In this document: positions 15,735-23,534 of the stretch, piece by piece | Numbering within the stretch: the stretch's first letter is position 1 | Layout: the number at the start of each line of letters is the position of its first letter | From: SHYR01 sp036013055 | Lineage (GTDB): Bacteria; Chloroflexota; Dehalococcoidia; UBA2979 | Direction of reading: 5' to 3' | Assembly (NCBI GenBank): GCA_036013055.1 | Contig: DASCQM010000020.1 | Coordinates: 1 to 64,000 of the forward strand | Length of the DNA: 64,000 bases | The notes under the pieces: generated by a model | Databases searched by the model: none | Told to the model about the DNA's origin: nothing | Seen by the model: only the letters and a program-made list of their open reading frames with translations | Position numbers and translations under genes: made by a program

Positions 15735-16699
15735 ATGCGGTACATCATTTACGGCGCTGGTGGCATCGGCGGTGGCATCGGCGTGACCTACACCGGCACG
15801 GCCACGACGTCGTCCTGATCGCACGTGGTGCGCAACTGGAAGCCGTGCAGGCGAATGGCCTGACGCTGACGACGCCCGACGGCAGCGAGACGTACCCGAT
15901 CGCTGCCGTCGCGCACCCCTCCGAGCTGACGTTCGGCGACGACGATGTCGTGATCCTGACGATGAAGTCGCAGGACACGCGAGGGGCGCTCGAAGACCTC
16001 GCCGCCCTGACGTCAGACGTGCCGATCTTCTGCGCACAAAACGGTGTAGCAAGCGAACGCATGGCGCTACGTCGCTTCCCACGCGTCTACGGCACAGTGG
16101 TGAACATGCCCGCGACTTACCTTGAGCCCGGTGTGGTGGTCGTCCATGCGACGCCGAACCTCGGCGTGCTCGACAGCGGCCGCTACCCCGAGGGCATCGA
16201 CGAGATCAGCGAGCGCGTGGCGGGCGACCTTAACGCCGGCAGCTTCCTCGCCGAGCCGGACGCACTGGTTATGCGTCGCAAGTACTCGAAGCTGCTAACG
16301 AACCTCGGAAATGCGCCCGCCGTCGTCTGCGGACCAGACAAGCACGCGCGCGAGCTCGTACGGGCGCTCGGGGCGGAAGCCGTCGCGTGCTACGAAGCCG
16401 CAGACATCGATTGGATGCCACCATCGGACCTCGAGACGCGTCGAGCGGAGGCAATCCACAGCGACGTGATCCCGGGCGGGACGCCGCGCGAGGGCAGTTC
16501 ATCGTGGCAGAGCATGCTGCGCGGCACCGGCAGCTCCGAGGTCGATTTCCTCAACGGCGAAATCGTGTTGCTCGGGGCGCTGCACGGCGTACCCACTCCG
16601 CTCAACCGCTCGATCCAGCAGATGGCGAATGAGTGCTCACGAGGACAGCGCGAGGCGCGCAGCATCAGCTCCGCTGACGTGCTAGCGATGGCGCGCTAG
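15735..16699 (+). pseudogene. Ketopantoate reductase family gene, frameshifted near its start
   Basis: The ATG at 15735 after GGGGAG starts 'MRYIIYGAGGIGGGIG', the Rossmann glycine loop of ketopantoate reductase (PanE/ApbA). The frame then ends at a TGA within 28 codons. One frame over, 'LHRHGHDVVLIARGAQLEAV' and the remaining ~280 residues follow, including 'VVILTMKSQDTRGALEDLAA' and 'VPIFCAQNGVASE'. One missing base near 15783 would restore a full ~320-aa enzyme. Without it only an N-truncated protein from 15845, lacking the NADPH loop, could be made. It may be a real lesion or a sequence error. Confidence 0.85.
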
Positions 16700-16855
16700 C
16701 GCCGAACTGCATAGAGCAGGTGCCTCCTCACTCTCCAATCATCGGTCGCGGGGCACCGCAGGCGCAGGGGCTGCGCCCGTTCGGGCTCGAAACACCAGAA
16801 TCCGGCGCGCAGCCACGCCCGCATCGTGGACCGTGACGCAAACGTTGCACCGAAG

Positions 16856-17692
16856 CTAGTCGTCGCGCTCCTGCGCGAGCTGCTGGTTGAGCAGCGCCCG
16901 CTGCACCATCGGACGTCGCTTCGTGCGCTCACGCTCTGGTAGCGCGGCCGCAGGGTCGCTCTCGCCGGCGCTCGACAGCATGTGCAACGAGTGCGCGCCG
17001 CGGATGTGCGTCGTGAAGCCCTTGGCGTCCTCAGCCTGGTTCACGGCGAGCTTGATCATGCGCAGCTGGAACGAGTCGTTCTCGGCCACGCGATTGGCGT
17101 AGGCCATCACCTCGGCGTCCAGCTCGTCGGCGGGCACGACGCGGTTCACGAAGCCGAGTTCGTGCGCCTCGACGCCGCTGAGGAAGCGGCTCTCGTAGAG
17201 GATCTCCTTCGTCTTGCGCGCGCCGATGTCCCACGGCACGGAGAAGTACTGGAAGTTCGTTGGCAGGAACTGCGCGTCCTCGGCCGCGATCACGACGTCC
17301 ATCGCCGCGGCGATCATCCATCCGCCGAAGATGCAGAACCCGTGGACGGCGGCGATCGTCGGCTTCGGCACGTCGCGCCAGCGCAACGTGAAGTCGACGT
17401 TGTTGTCCCAGCTCCGCTTGTAGCGCCCGCGCAGGCCCTCCTCGTACGGGTCGGCCTCAATGTCCGCCTTCTGCTCGGCCGAGCCGAGGTCGTGGCCGGC
17501 GGAGAACGCCTCGCCCTCTCCTCGCAGCACGATCACGCGCACCTCGACATCCTCGGTCGCCTCGGTGAAGGCGGCGTCAAGCTCGCGCAGCAGCCGGCGG
17601 CTCTGCGCGTTACGGGCCTGCGGCCGGTTGAGGCTGATGCGGGCGACGTGGTCGACCCGTTCGTATGTGATCTGCGTGTATTCGTCTGTCAT
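16856..17692 (-). CDS. Enoyl-CoA hydratase/isomerase family protein
   Basis: 278-aa crotonase. The first oxyanion loop is 'GEAFSAGHDLGSAEQ' (about residues 60-74) and the second 'AAVHGFCIFGGWMIAAAMDV' (about 113-132). The active-site region 'YFSVPWDIGARKTKEIL' lacks the usual paired Glu, as in hydrolase/racemase-like crotonases; the exact substrate is unknown. It starts 1 bp after the stop of the upstream CoA-transferase, so the three genes CaiB-CaiB-crotonase form one operon. Confidence 0.9.
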   Translation of the reverse strand: MTDEYTQITYERVDHVARISLNRPQARNAQSRRLLRELDAAFTEATEDVEVRVIVLRGEGEAFSAGHDLGSAEQKADIEADPYEEGLRGRYKRSWDNNVDFTLRWRDVPKPTIAAVHGFCIFGGWMIAAAMDVVIAAEDAQFLPTNFQYFSVPWDIGARKTKEILYESRFLSGVEAHELGFVNRVVPADELDAEVMAYANRVAENDSFQLRMIKLAVNQAEDAKGFTTHIRGAHSLHMLSSAGESDPAAALPERERTKRRPMVQRALLNQQLAQERDD

Positions 17693-17693
17693 C

Positions 17694-18965
17694 TCAACCT
17701 ACTTCCTTGCCCTCAGGCGGTTGGTCACCAGTCACGCCAGCGGCAACAAGCCGCTCGTACTCTTCGCTGTCGACGCCGAGGAAGTGCTCAAGCACCTCCG
17801 CCGAGTGCTCGCCGAGCATCGGTGCCGGTCGCGTCACGTCGGTTGGCGTCTCGGAGAAATTGAATGGCGCGGCGATCTGCGCGTGCCGCCCTGCCTCGGG
17901 GTGCTCGACCTCCGTGACGTAGCCACGGGCACGGTACGTCGCGTCGGTCGCGACCTCGAACGCGTCGAGTACCGGCGCGACGATCACGCCCGCCGCCTCG
18001 AGCGCAGCAACGACTTCGCCGCGCGGTAGTTCCGACGTCCATGCCGTGATCGCGGCGTCGAGGTCGTCCTCGTTGGTCTTGCGGGCGTCGTTCGTCGCGA
18101 AACGCTCGTCGGTGGCCCACTCGGGGTGCGACGCGGCTTCGCAGAGCGCGGCCCACTGCTGCTCGGACTCGGCCGCCAGCGCGACCCACTGCTCGTCGCC
18201 GGCGGCGGCGAAGATGCCGTGCGGCGCGAACGTGAGGTGGCGGTTGCCCATGCGTGGGCGCACGTTGCCGGTCGCCGACTGCTCGACGACGGCGTCGCCG
18301 ATCACCGTGAAATTCGCGTCCTGCATCGAGAGGTCGATGTACTGGCCGCGGCCGGTGCGGTTGCGGTAGTGCAGCGCAGTGACGAGGCCGGCGAAGCCGT
18401 AGTAGCCCGCAACGCCGTCCGGGAACATGCGGCCGGAGTTGAGCGGCGGGCCGTCGACGTAGCCGAGCAGCGATGACTGCCCGGAGGTCGGCTCGATCGT
18501 GCCGCCGATGCCGGGAATGTTCCGCCACGGGCCATCGCCGCCGTAGGCGGAGAGGCTGCAGAGGATCACGTCCGGCTTGATCTCGGTGAGCGCCGCGTAG
18601 TCGATGCCGAGGTTGCCCATCACGCGCGGCGAGAAGTTCTCCGCGACGATGTCTGCGTGTTCAACGAGACTGCGGAAGAGCCCGATGCCGTCCTCGGTCT
18701 GGAGGTCGAGCGTCAGCTCGCGCTTGTTCAGGTTGACCGCATTGAAGTTGGGGCTGCAGTTCCAGGAGTGGAGCGCGGTCTCGGTCGTCGTCAGGGCTGC
18801 GGGCATCGGGCCGTCGTAGCTGCCGCGCCACGAGTCGAGGCGGCGGCGCGATTCGATCTGGATCACCTCCGCGCCCATCAGCGCCAGCAGCGCGGTCGCC
18901 AGTGACCCCGCCCAGGCCTGTGTGAGCACGATCGCGCGGACGCCTTCCAGTGGTGCAGTGTTCAT
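17694..18965 (-). CDS. CaiB/BaiF family (class III) CoA-transferase
   Basis: 423 aa. Family III CoA-transferases move CoA between acyl-CoA and acid with an aspartyl-CoA intermediate. It starts 'MNTAPLEGVRAIVLTQAWAG', followed by 'LGADVI..'-like 'LMGAEVIQIESRRRLDSWRG', the 'VNLNKRELTLDLQTEDG' block, 'ADIVAENFSPRVMGNLGIDY' and 'GRGQYIDLSMQDANFTVIGD'. The start at 18965 follows the upstream stop at 18970 by 4 bp. It is paired with a second CaiB gene, which may give a heterodimer or two substrate specificities. Confidence 0.92.
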   Translation of the reverse strand: MNTAPLEGVRAIVLTQAWAGSLATALLALMGAEVIQIESRRRLDSWRGSYDGPMPAALTTTETALHSWNCSPNFNAVNLNKRELTLDLQTEDGIGLFRSLVEHADIVAENFSPRVMGNLGIDYAALTEIKPDVILCSLSAYGGDGPWRNIPGIGGTIEPTSGQSSLLGYVDGPPLNSGRMFPDGVAGYYGFAGLVTALHYRNRTGRGQYIDLSMQDANFTVIGDAVVEQSATGNVRPRMGNRHLTFAPHGIFAAAGDEQWVALAAESEQQWAALCEAASHPEWATDERFATNDARKTNEDDLDAAITAWTSELPRGEVVAALEAAGVIVAPVLDAFEVATDATYRARGYVTEVEHPEAGRHAQIAAPFNFSETPTDVTRPAPMLGEHSAEVLEHFLGVDSEEYERLVAAGVTGDQPPEGKEVG

Positions 18966-18969
18966 GCTC

Positions 18970-20163
18970 TTACCCCAGCACGCCCTGCTCGGCGAGATTG
19001 CCGATCCAATCGTCCGTGAAGTCCGCTGTCTCGCGCAGGATCCGTGCGGCGTGTTCCCCCGCGCGCGGCATCCGACGTTCGAGCGCCCACGGCGTCTCCG
19101 AGAGGTGGAACGGCGCGCCTGGATACGCGAAGCCATCGGGCGTATCGGCGGGGCGTACGACGCTGTCGCGCGCCTTCAGATGCTCGTTCTCGCCCAGCTC
19201 GCCGACATCGAGCACCGGCCCGGCGACGACGCGCAGCGCCCCGAGCGCCTCGAACAGCTCCATCTTGTCGCGCTGCGCCATCCGCGCCTGCACCTGTGGG
19301 ACGAATTCGTCCTTGTGGTCGCGGCGGTACCAGCCAGCGTCGAAACGTCGGTCGGCGGACAGCTCTTCGAGATCGAGCACGTTCATCGCGTCGCGCCAGA
19401 AGTGCGCGCGGCTGAGGGTGAGCGCGAAGTGGCCGTCACGCACCGGCACCGGCCCGGAGATCAGGTCCATCTCGCCTTTGCGACCGGCGACCTCGCCGGA
19501 GTGCAACGCCGCGAGCATGGCCGGGGCGAAGATCGTGCCGACCGCCTCGGACTCAGCGACGTCGATGTGCTGCCCGGTGCCGTCGTGTTCGTCCGCGTAG
19601 CAGACGGCGGTCACGGTCGCGCCGTAGGCGGCGAGGCCGGCGATGTACGAGCCGGTGGAGCCGCTGCCCTTGAGCGGCTCGTGGTCGGCGAGGCCGTTGA
19701 CCGACGCCCAACCGGAGTAGGCGTAGGCCGTGAGGTCGTTGCCCGGCAGGTGCTCGCGGCCGCCGACCTGTCCGTGCGGAGTAATTGAGACAAGGATCTG
19801 GTTGGGCCACCGTTCTTCGCGCTGCTCCAGCCCGATGCCCCAGCGGTCGAGTGTGCCCGGCGTGCCACTCTCGACGACGATCTGCGAGTTCCGCACCATC
19901 GCGGAGAGGGCGCGACGGCCCTGCGCGTGCTCGGCGTCGAGCATGATCGAGCGCTTGTTGGCGAGCACGTAGCTCGCGAGGATGCTCGTGCCGTCATCGG
20001 CGAATGGACCGAGCGCCCGTAGCGGGCTCCCGCCCGGCGGCTCGACGGAGATCACGTCCGCGCCGTAGTCGGCGAGCAGCCGCGTACACCACGCGCCGGC
20101 GATCGAGGTCGAGAGATCGATCACGCGCAGATCGTCGAGTGCCCCTTCGCTGTCAGTAGTCAT
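18970..20163 (-). CDS. CaiB/BaiF family (class III) CoA-transferase
   Basis: 397 aa, first gene of the CoA-transferase operon. The N terminus has 'LDDLRVIDLSTSIAGAWCTR' and 'LLADYGADVISVEPPGG', the standard opening of the family. 'VLANKRSIMLDAEHAQGRRA', 'SQIVVESGTPGTLDRWG' and 'GTGQHIDVAESEAVGTIFAP' follow. It differs clearly from its neighbour, so this is not a recent duplication. The start at 20163 is preceded by AGAGGGTG. Substrate unknown. Confidence 0.92.
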   Translation of the reverse strand: MTTDSEGALDDLRVIDLSTSIAGAWCTRLLADYGADVISVEPPGGSPLRALGPFADDGTSILASYVLANKRSIMLDAEHAQGRRALSAMVRNSQIVVESGTPGTLDRWGIGLEQREERWPNQILVSITPHGQVGGREHLPGNDLTAYAYSGWASVNGLADHEPLKGSGSTGSYIAGLAAYGATVTAVCYADEHDGTGQHIDVAESEAVGTIFAPAMLAALHSGEVAGRKGEMDLISGPVPVRDGHFALTLSRAHFWRDAMNVLDLEELSADRRFDAGWYRRDHKDEFVPQVQARMAQRDKMELFEALGALRVVAGPVLDVGELGENEHLKARDSVVRPADTPDGFAYPGAPFHLSETPWALERRMPRAGEHAARILRETADFTDDWIGNLAEQGVLG

Positions 20164-20264
20164 CGCACCCTCTGGCCTTCGAAATACGGCCCGATGATAC
20201 AGCGAGCGGCGCGCTACGGGCCTGCGTCGCGCCACGGCCGACAGACTGGGTCGCCCGACAAACA

Positions 20265-20292
20265 GAGAGCCCACCCTGCCGGGTGGGCTCTC
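20265..20292 (-). terminator. Terminator of the ABC permease operon
   Basis: 12-bp perfect stem GAGAGCCCACCC/GGGTGGGCTCTC with a 4-nt loop. On the minus strand it is followed by TGTTTGTC. It lies 41 bp past the permease stop codon and upstream of the CaiB operon. Confidence 0.75.
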
Positions 20293-20333
20293 GTTGAGTC
20301 AGCCGGCAGGTCTGATGAGACCTGCTCCAAATC

Positions 20334-21281
20334 TTACGTCGACCCTCGCAGGCGGGGGTCAAGCGCGTCGCGGAGCGAGTCGCCGAACATGTTCGTCGCG
20401 AAGACGATAATGCTGATCGAGACGCCGGGCAGAATCGCCAGTCGCGGGTGCGTCGAGAAGTACACCTGGCCGGAGCCAGAGAGCATTGCGCCCCATGACG
20501 GCGTCGGCGGCTGCGCGCCGATACCGAGGAAGGAAAGTGAGGCCTCGATAATGATTGCGACCGCGAGCAGGTAGCTCAGCAGCACGATCATCGGCGCGGT
20601 CACGTTCGGCAAGACATGCCTGAACATCACACGTACGTCGCTCGCGCCCAGAGACTTGGCTGCTTCCACGTAGACGTTCTGCTTCACCGAGAGTACCGAG
20701 CCTCGGATCACGCGCGCCGGGCGCGGGATGCCGAGGATGGCGACGGCCCAGAACCCGGGCCAGATGCCGGGGCTACCGATGGAGACGATGGCAATCGCCA
20801 GTACCAAGAACGGTACGGTTTGCACCGCGTCGATGACGCGCTGCACCATCATGTCCGTGCGACCACCGGCGTACGAAGACCCCAGACCGATCAGGCCTCC
20901 GATCCCGATCGAGATGATCGAGACGCCGATCGCGAAGAATACGGACAACTGCGCGCCCTTCAGCAAGCGGCTAAACATGTCGCGGCCGATCTCATCGGTG
21001 CCGAGGAGATAGAAGTTTCCGGAAGCGGCGCCCGTCGACCCCATCGGCAGCAATCGGTCGCGCCCAACGAACTTGATCGGGTCATGGGGTAGCAGCGATC
21101 CCTCGAATGCGATAATCGCCAGCAACACCGCACCGAGCGAGATCGCTCCGGAGACCGCGCCAACCGGAAAGTGCCGCGAGAAGTTCCAGATACCTCCCCA
21201 GAATTTGGCGAGACCCTTCTTCTCATCGGCGAGCGTCCCGTATACCGGTGAAGTGACCTGTTCTTCAGTTGTTGCCATCAT
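20334..21281 (-). CDS. ABC transporter permease, DppC/OppC type
   Basis: 315-aa inner membrane permease of the peptide/nickel (type I) importer class. One N-terminal transmembrane helix (about residues 40-60), the extracytoplasmic loop with 'FYLLGTDEIGRDMFSRLLKG' (a DppC hallmark), then five helices. The cytoplasmic EAA loop is 'EAAKSLGASDVRVMFRHVLP', which contacts the ATPase. The C terminus '..LGDSLRDALDPRLR'-like is also typical ('FGDSLRDALDPRLRGST'). The second gene of the two-permease operon; no ATPase gene is in the window. Confidence 0.95.
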   Translation of the reverse strand: MMATTEEQVTSPVYGTLADEKKGLAKFWGGIWNFSRHFPVGAVSGAISLGAVLLAIIAFEGSLLPHDPIKFVGRDRLLPMGSTGAASGNFYLLGTDEIGRDMFSRLLKGAQLSVFFAIGVSIISIGIGGLIGLGSSYAGGRTDMMVQRVIDAVQTVPFLVLAIAIVSIGSPGIWPGFWAVAILGIPRPARVIRGSVLSVKQNVYVEAAKSLGASDVRVMFRHVLPNVTAPMIVLLSYLLAVAIIIEASLSFLGIGAQPPTPSWGAMLSGSGQVYFSTHPRLAILPGVSISIIVFATNMFGDSLRDALDPRLRGST

Positions 21282-21316
21282 GTGCTCCTAACGTGCTCTC
21301 GTGTGGCCAGCGCCCG

Positions 21317-22267
21317 CTATGAGTAGCGGATGCGCGGGTCGAGCCATGAGTAGCTCACGTCCACCAGCAGATTCGAAATCAAGGTAGCTGAAATCAGCAT
21401 CAGCAGGATGCCCTGCACCAACGGGTAGTCCCGCTGCCGCACGGCGTCGATATAGGTACGGCCGACGCCGTTGATGCTGAAGACGGTCTCGACGATCACC
21501 GAGCCGCCAATCGTTCCGGCGATCTGGAAGCCCAGCAGGGTGACGACCGGAATCAGCGCATTGCGGAACGCGTGCTTAAAGATCACGCTGCGCTCATTCA
21601 GGCCCTTCGCCCGGGCCGTGCGGACGTAGTCCTCACGCTGCGTCTCAAGCATCGTGGTTCGGATCATCCGCATGTTCTGCGCGGAGATCGAGGTCCCGAG
21701 TACGAACGCGCCCGGCAAGAACTGCTGGATGTTCCCCCAGGGATGCTCCCAGAAACTCTGGTAGGTCATAGGCGGGAACCAGCCGAACCAGTTGGCTCCG
21801 TAGATGATCACGAGGATCGCGAGGAAGAAGTTCGGGATCGAAATCCCGATGATCGCGACCCCTCTCCCTATATGGTCGACGGGGGTGTTTTGGAAGACCG
21901 CCGATCCGACACCGACTGGGATGGATATAAGGAGCCCGATCACGATCGCCAGGATCCCCAGTTCGATGCTGATCGGGGCGGCCCTCGCAATCACCTGGGT
22001 GACCGGCTTCTGCTGCCAGAACGAGTCGCCGAGGTCACCGGTCAGGATGTTGCCCATCCAGCGGAAGTACTGAATCGGCGCTGGCGCGTCGAGGCCCAGC
22101 TCATGGCGGAGGCGTTCGATCTGCTCCGGGTCGATCCCACGCGCCTCTTCCATCTGCGCCATGATGAAGTCGCCGTCCGGAATGCGGAGCAGCCCGAAGG
22201 TGACGATCGTCATGAAGAGCATGGTCGGGATCATGAGGAGGATGCGTCGCATGATGTATTGCTGCAC
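21317..22267 (-). CDS. ABC transporter permease, DppB/OppB type
   Basis: 316-aa permease with the N-terminal 'MQQYIMRRILLMIPTM' helix, a long periplasmic loop containing 'GLDAPAPIQYFRWMGNILTG', five further helices, and the EAA loop 'RTARAKGLNERSVIFKHAFR'. It ends 'LLVDVSYSWLDPRIRYS', the usual DppB tail. It forms the heterodimeric channel with the downstream permease 35 bp away. The solute-binding protein gene is divergent, about 1.2 kb upstream. Confidence 0.95.
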   Translation of the reverse strand: MQQYIMRRILLMIPTMLFMTIVTFGLLRIPDGDFIMAQMEEARGIDPEQIERLRHELGLDAPAPIQYFRWMGNILTGDLGDSFWQQKPVTQVIARAAPISIELGILAIVIGLLISIPVGVGSAVFQNTPVDHIGRGVAIIGISIPNFFLAILVIIYGANWFGWFPPMTYQSFWEHPWGNIQQFLPGAFVLGTSISAQNMRMIRTTMLETQREDYVRTARAKGLNERSVIFKHAFRNALIPVVTLLGFQIAGTIGGSVIVETVFSINGVGRTYIDAVRQRDYPLVQGILLMLISATLISNLLVDVSYSWLDPRIRYS

Positions 22268-22504
22268 GGCTGCTCCGGTCCTTGGGCCGCCACTGAGAAA
22301 CAGTGGAGCCGCGTTTGGTCAGGTGCCAGCCGCGTCGCCAGCCCCCTCTGTGTCGCAACGAAATCCCAATCGGTCGGGATCTCTCTACGACTATGGCGAC
22401 GAATACTATTGGCTCCGGGCGGTTTCCTCAAGTCTTCCGCAAGTTGCGCGCAGGCGAGCCCGCGCCGCCAACCCTGACGGCTCGCCCTGACGACGCTCGC
22501 AAGA

Positions 22505-23311
22505 CTACGGGCGTTGGTCCTCGCCCGCGGTGCGCCGTTCCTTCTGGATGTCGCGGTAGTGGTAGCTGTGGACCGCTCCGAAGTTCGTCGGCCGTTCCTT
22601 CGCCTGGCGTTCTTCCCAGTACTCGCGCTGCGCCCCGCTGAAGCGCGCCTGGTCCTGCTCACTGCCAGCGACGAGCTCGACGGTCTCCCGGGGCACGAAC
22701 AGCACCTGCCCGATCGGCACCGACCCGGCGGTGCTGATCACGTCGCCGGGCTGCAGCACGTAGCGGAACTCCGTCGGCTGCGGGTACCAGTCCGTCTCGA
22801 TGCGCGCCGTCAGCGCCGGGATGTTCGGGCGCTGCTGCTCGTTGACGACGCCCGTGTAGATGGTGTCCCAGCCCTCCGGTGTGACGAAATCGTGTGCGCC
22901 GCGCAGGCCGACCCCGCCGGGCGATCCGTTGACGTTGGTGGTCAGCGCGTCGACCAGCCCCAGCGCCGTGCCCTCGTCGATGCCGGCGGACGGCTCAAGG
23001 AAGACGACCTCCTGCACGTCGGCACCTCCACCGCCAGCCGCTGGCTGCAGGTCGACGACGAAGGCCTGGTGCGAGACCCCTTTGTCGTCGTTCACAAACA
23101 TAGAGAACCGAAACGCGTTGTTCGGCATGTAGCGGATCTGACACGTCTCCTTGTCACCCAGCGGCGGGTAGACAAGAAAGCCCGCCCGGCTGCCGTCCTC
23201 TAGCACCGGGCAGAAGCGCGCCTGCTGAGGCAACCATGCCCGCCGGTTCTCGCGAGCAGGGAATTTGCCCATCTCCGGGCGTCGCTGATTAGGAAGGATC
23301 GTCACCTGCAC
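22505..23311 (-). CDS. Hypothetical protein, divergent from the ABC binding protein
   Basis: 268 aa from a GTG at 23311, preceded by GAGGAG at 6 bp. No signal peptide or membrane segment. Blocks such as 'RFCPVLEDGSRAGFLVYPPL', 'YMPNNAFRFSMFVND' and 'GWDTIYTGVVNEQQRPNIPA' suggest a beta-rich cytoplasmic domain; a DUF6065-like protein is one possibility but I am not sure. It precedes the permease genes on the same strand by 237 bp and may be co-transcribed with them. Its last ~30 residues are charged and basic. Confidence 0.7.
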   Translation of the reverse strand: MQVTILPNQRRPEMGKFPARENRRAWLPQQARFCPVLEDGSRAGFLVYPPLGDKETCQIRYMPNNAFRFSMFVNDDKGVSHQAFVVDLQPAAGGGGADVQEVVFLEPSAGIDEGTALGLVDALTTNVNGSPGGVGLRGAHDFVTPEGWDTIYTGVVNEQQRPNIPALTARIETDWYPQPTEFRYVLQPGDVISTAGSVPIGQVLFVPRETVELVAGSEQDQARFSGAQREYWEERQAKERPTNFGAVHSYHYRDIQKERRTAGEDQRP

Positions 23312-23449
23312 GGTCGACTCCTCAACTGGTGCGCGAAATATTGAAGGCGCAATGTTCGCACGTTCGTCAAGGTGACCTGAGACCAGCATCTCTGGCTGCC
23401 AATGAAGGGATAAAAGCATCGATCGGTACTTTCGAGGCCCTCGACCGGC

Positions 23450-23479
23450 TTGACGACCCGCCTGCGAGCAGTGTATCCA
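23450..23479 (+). promoter_or_regulatory. promoter of the solute-binding protein gene
   Basis: TTGACG (23450-23455), an 18-bp spacer, and TATCCA (23474-23479), giving a leader of about 50 nt with GGGAGGG (23521-23527) as ribosome binding site. Confidence 0.5.
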
Positions 23480-23534
23480 AGGTCGATGAGCGCGCCCCCT
23501 CGGGCGCGAAGCTTGCTCATGGGAGGGAACATCC

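Noticed and set aside
16700..16855. Gene between the ketopantoate reductase and the crotonase
   Set aside because: Short frames on both strands have stops and no recognisable sequence; it looks like plain intergenic DNA.
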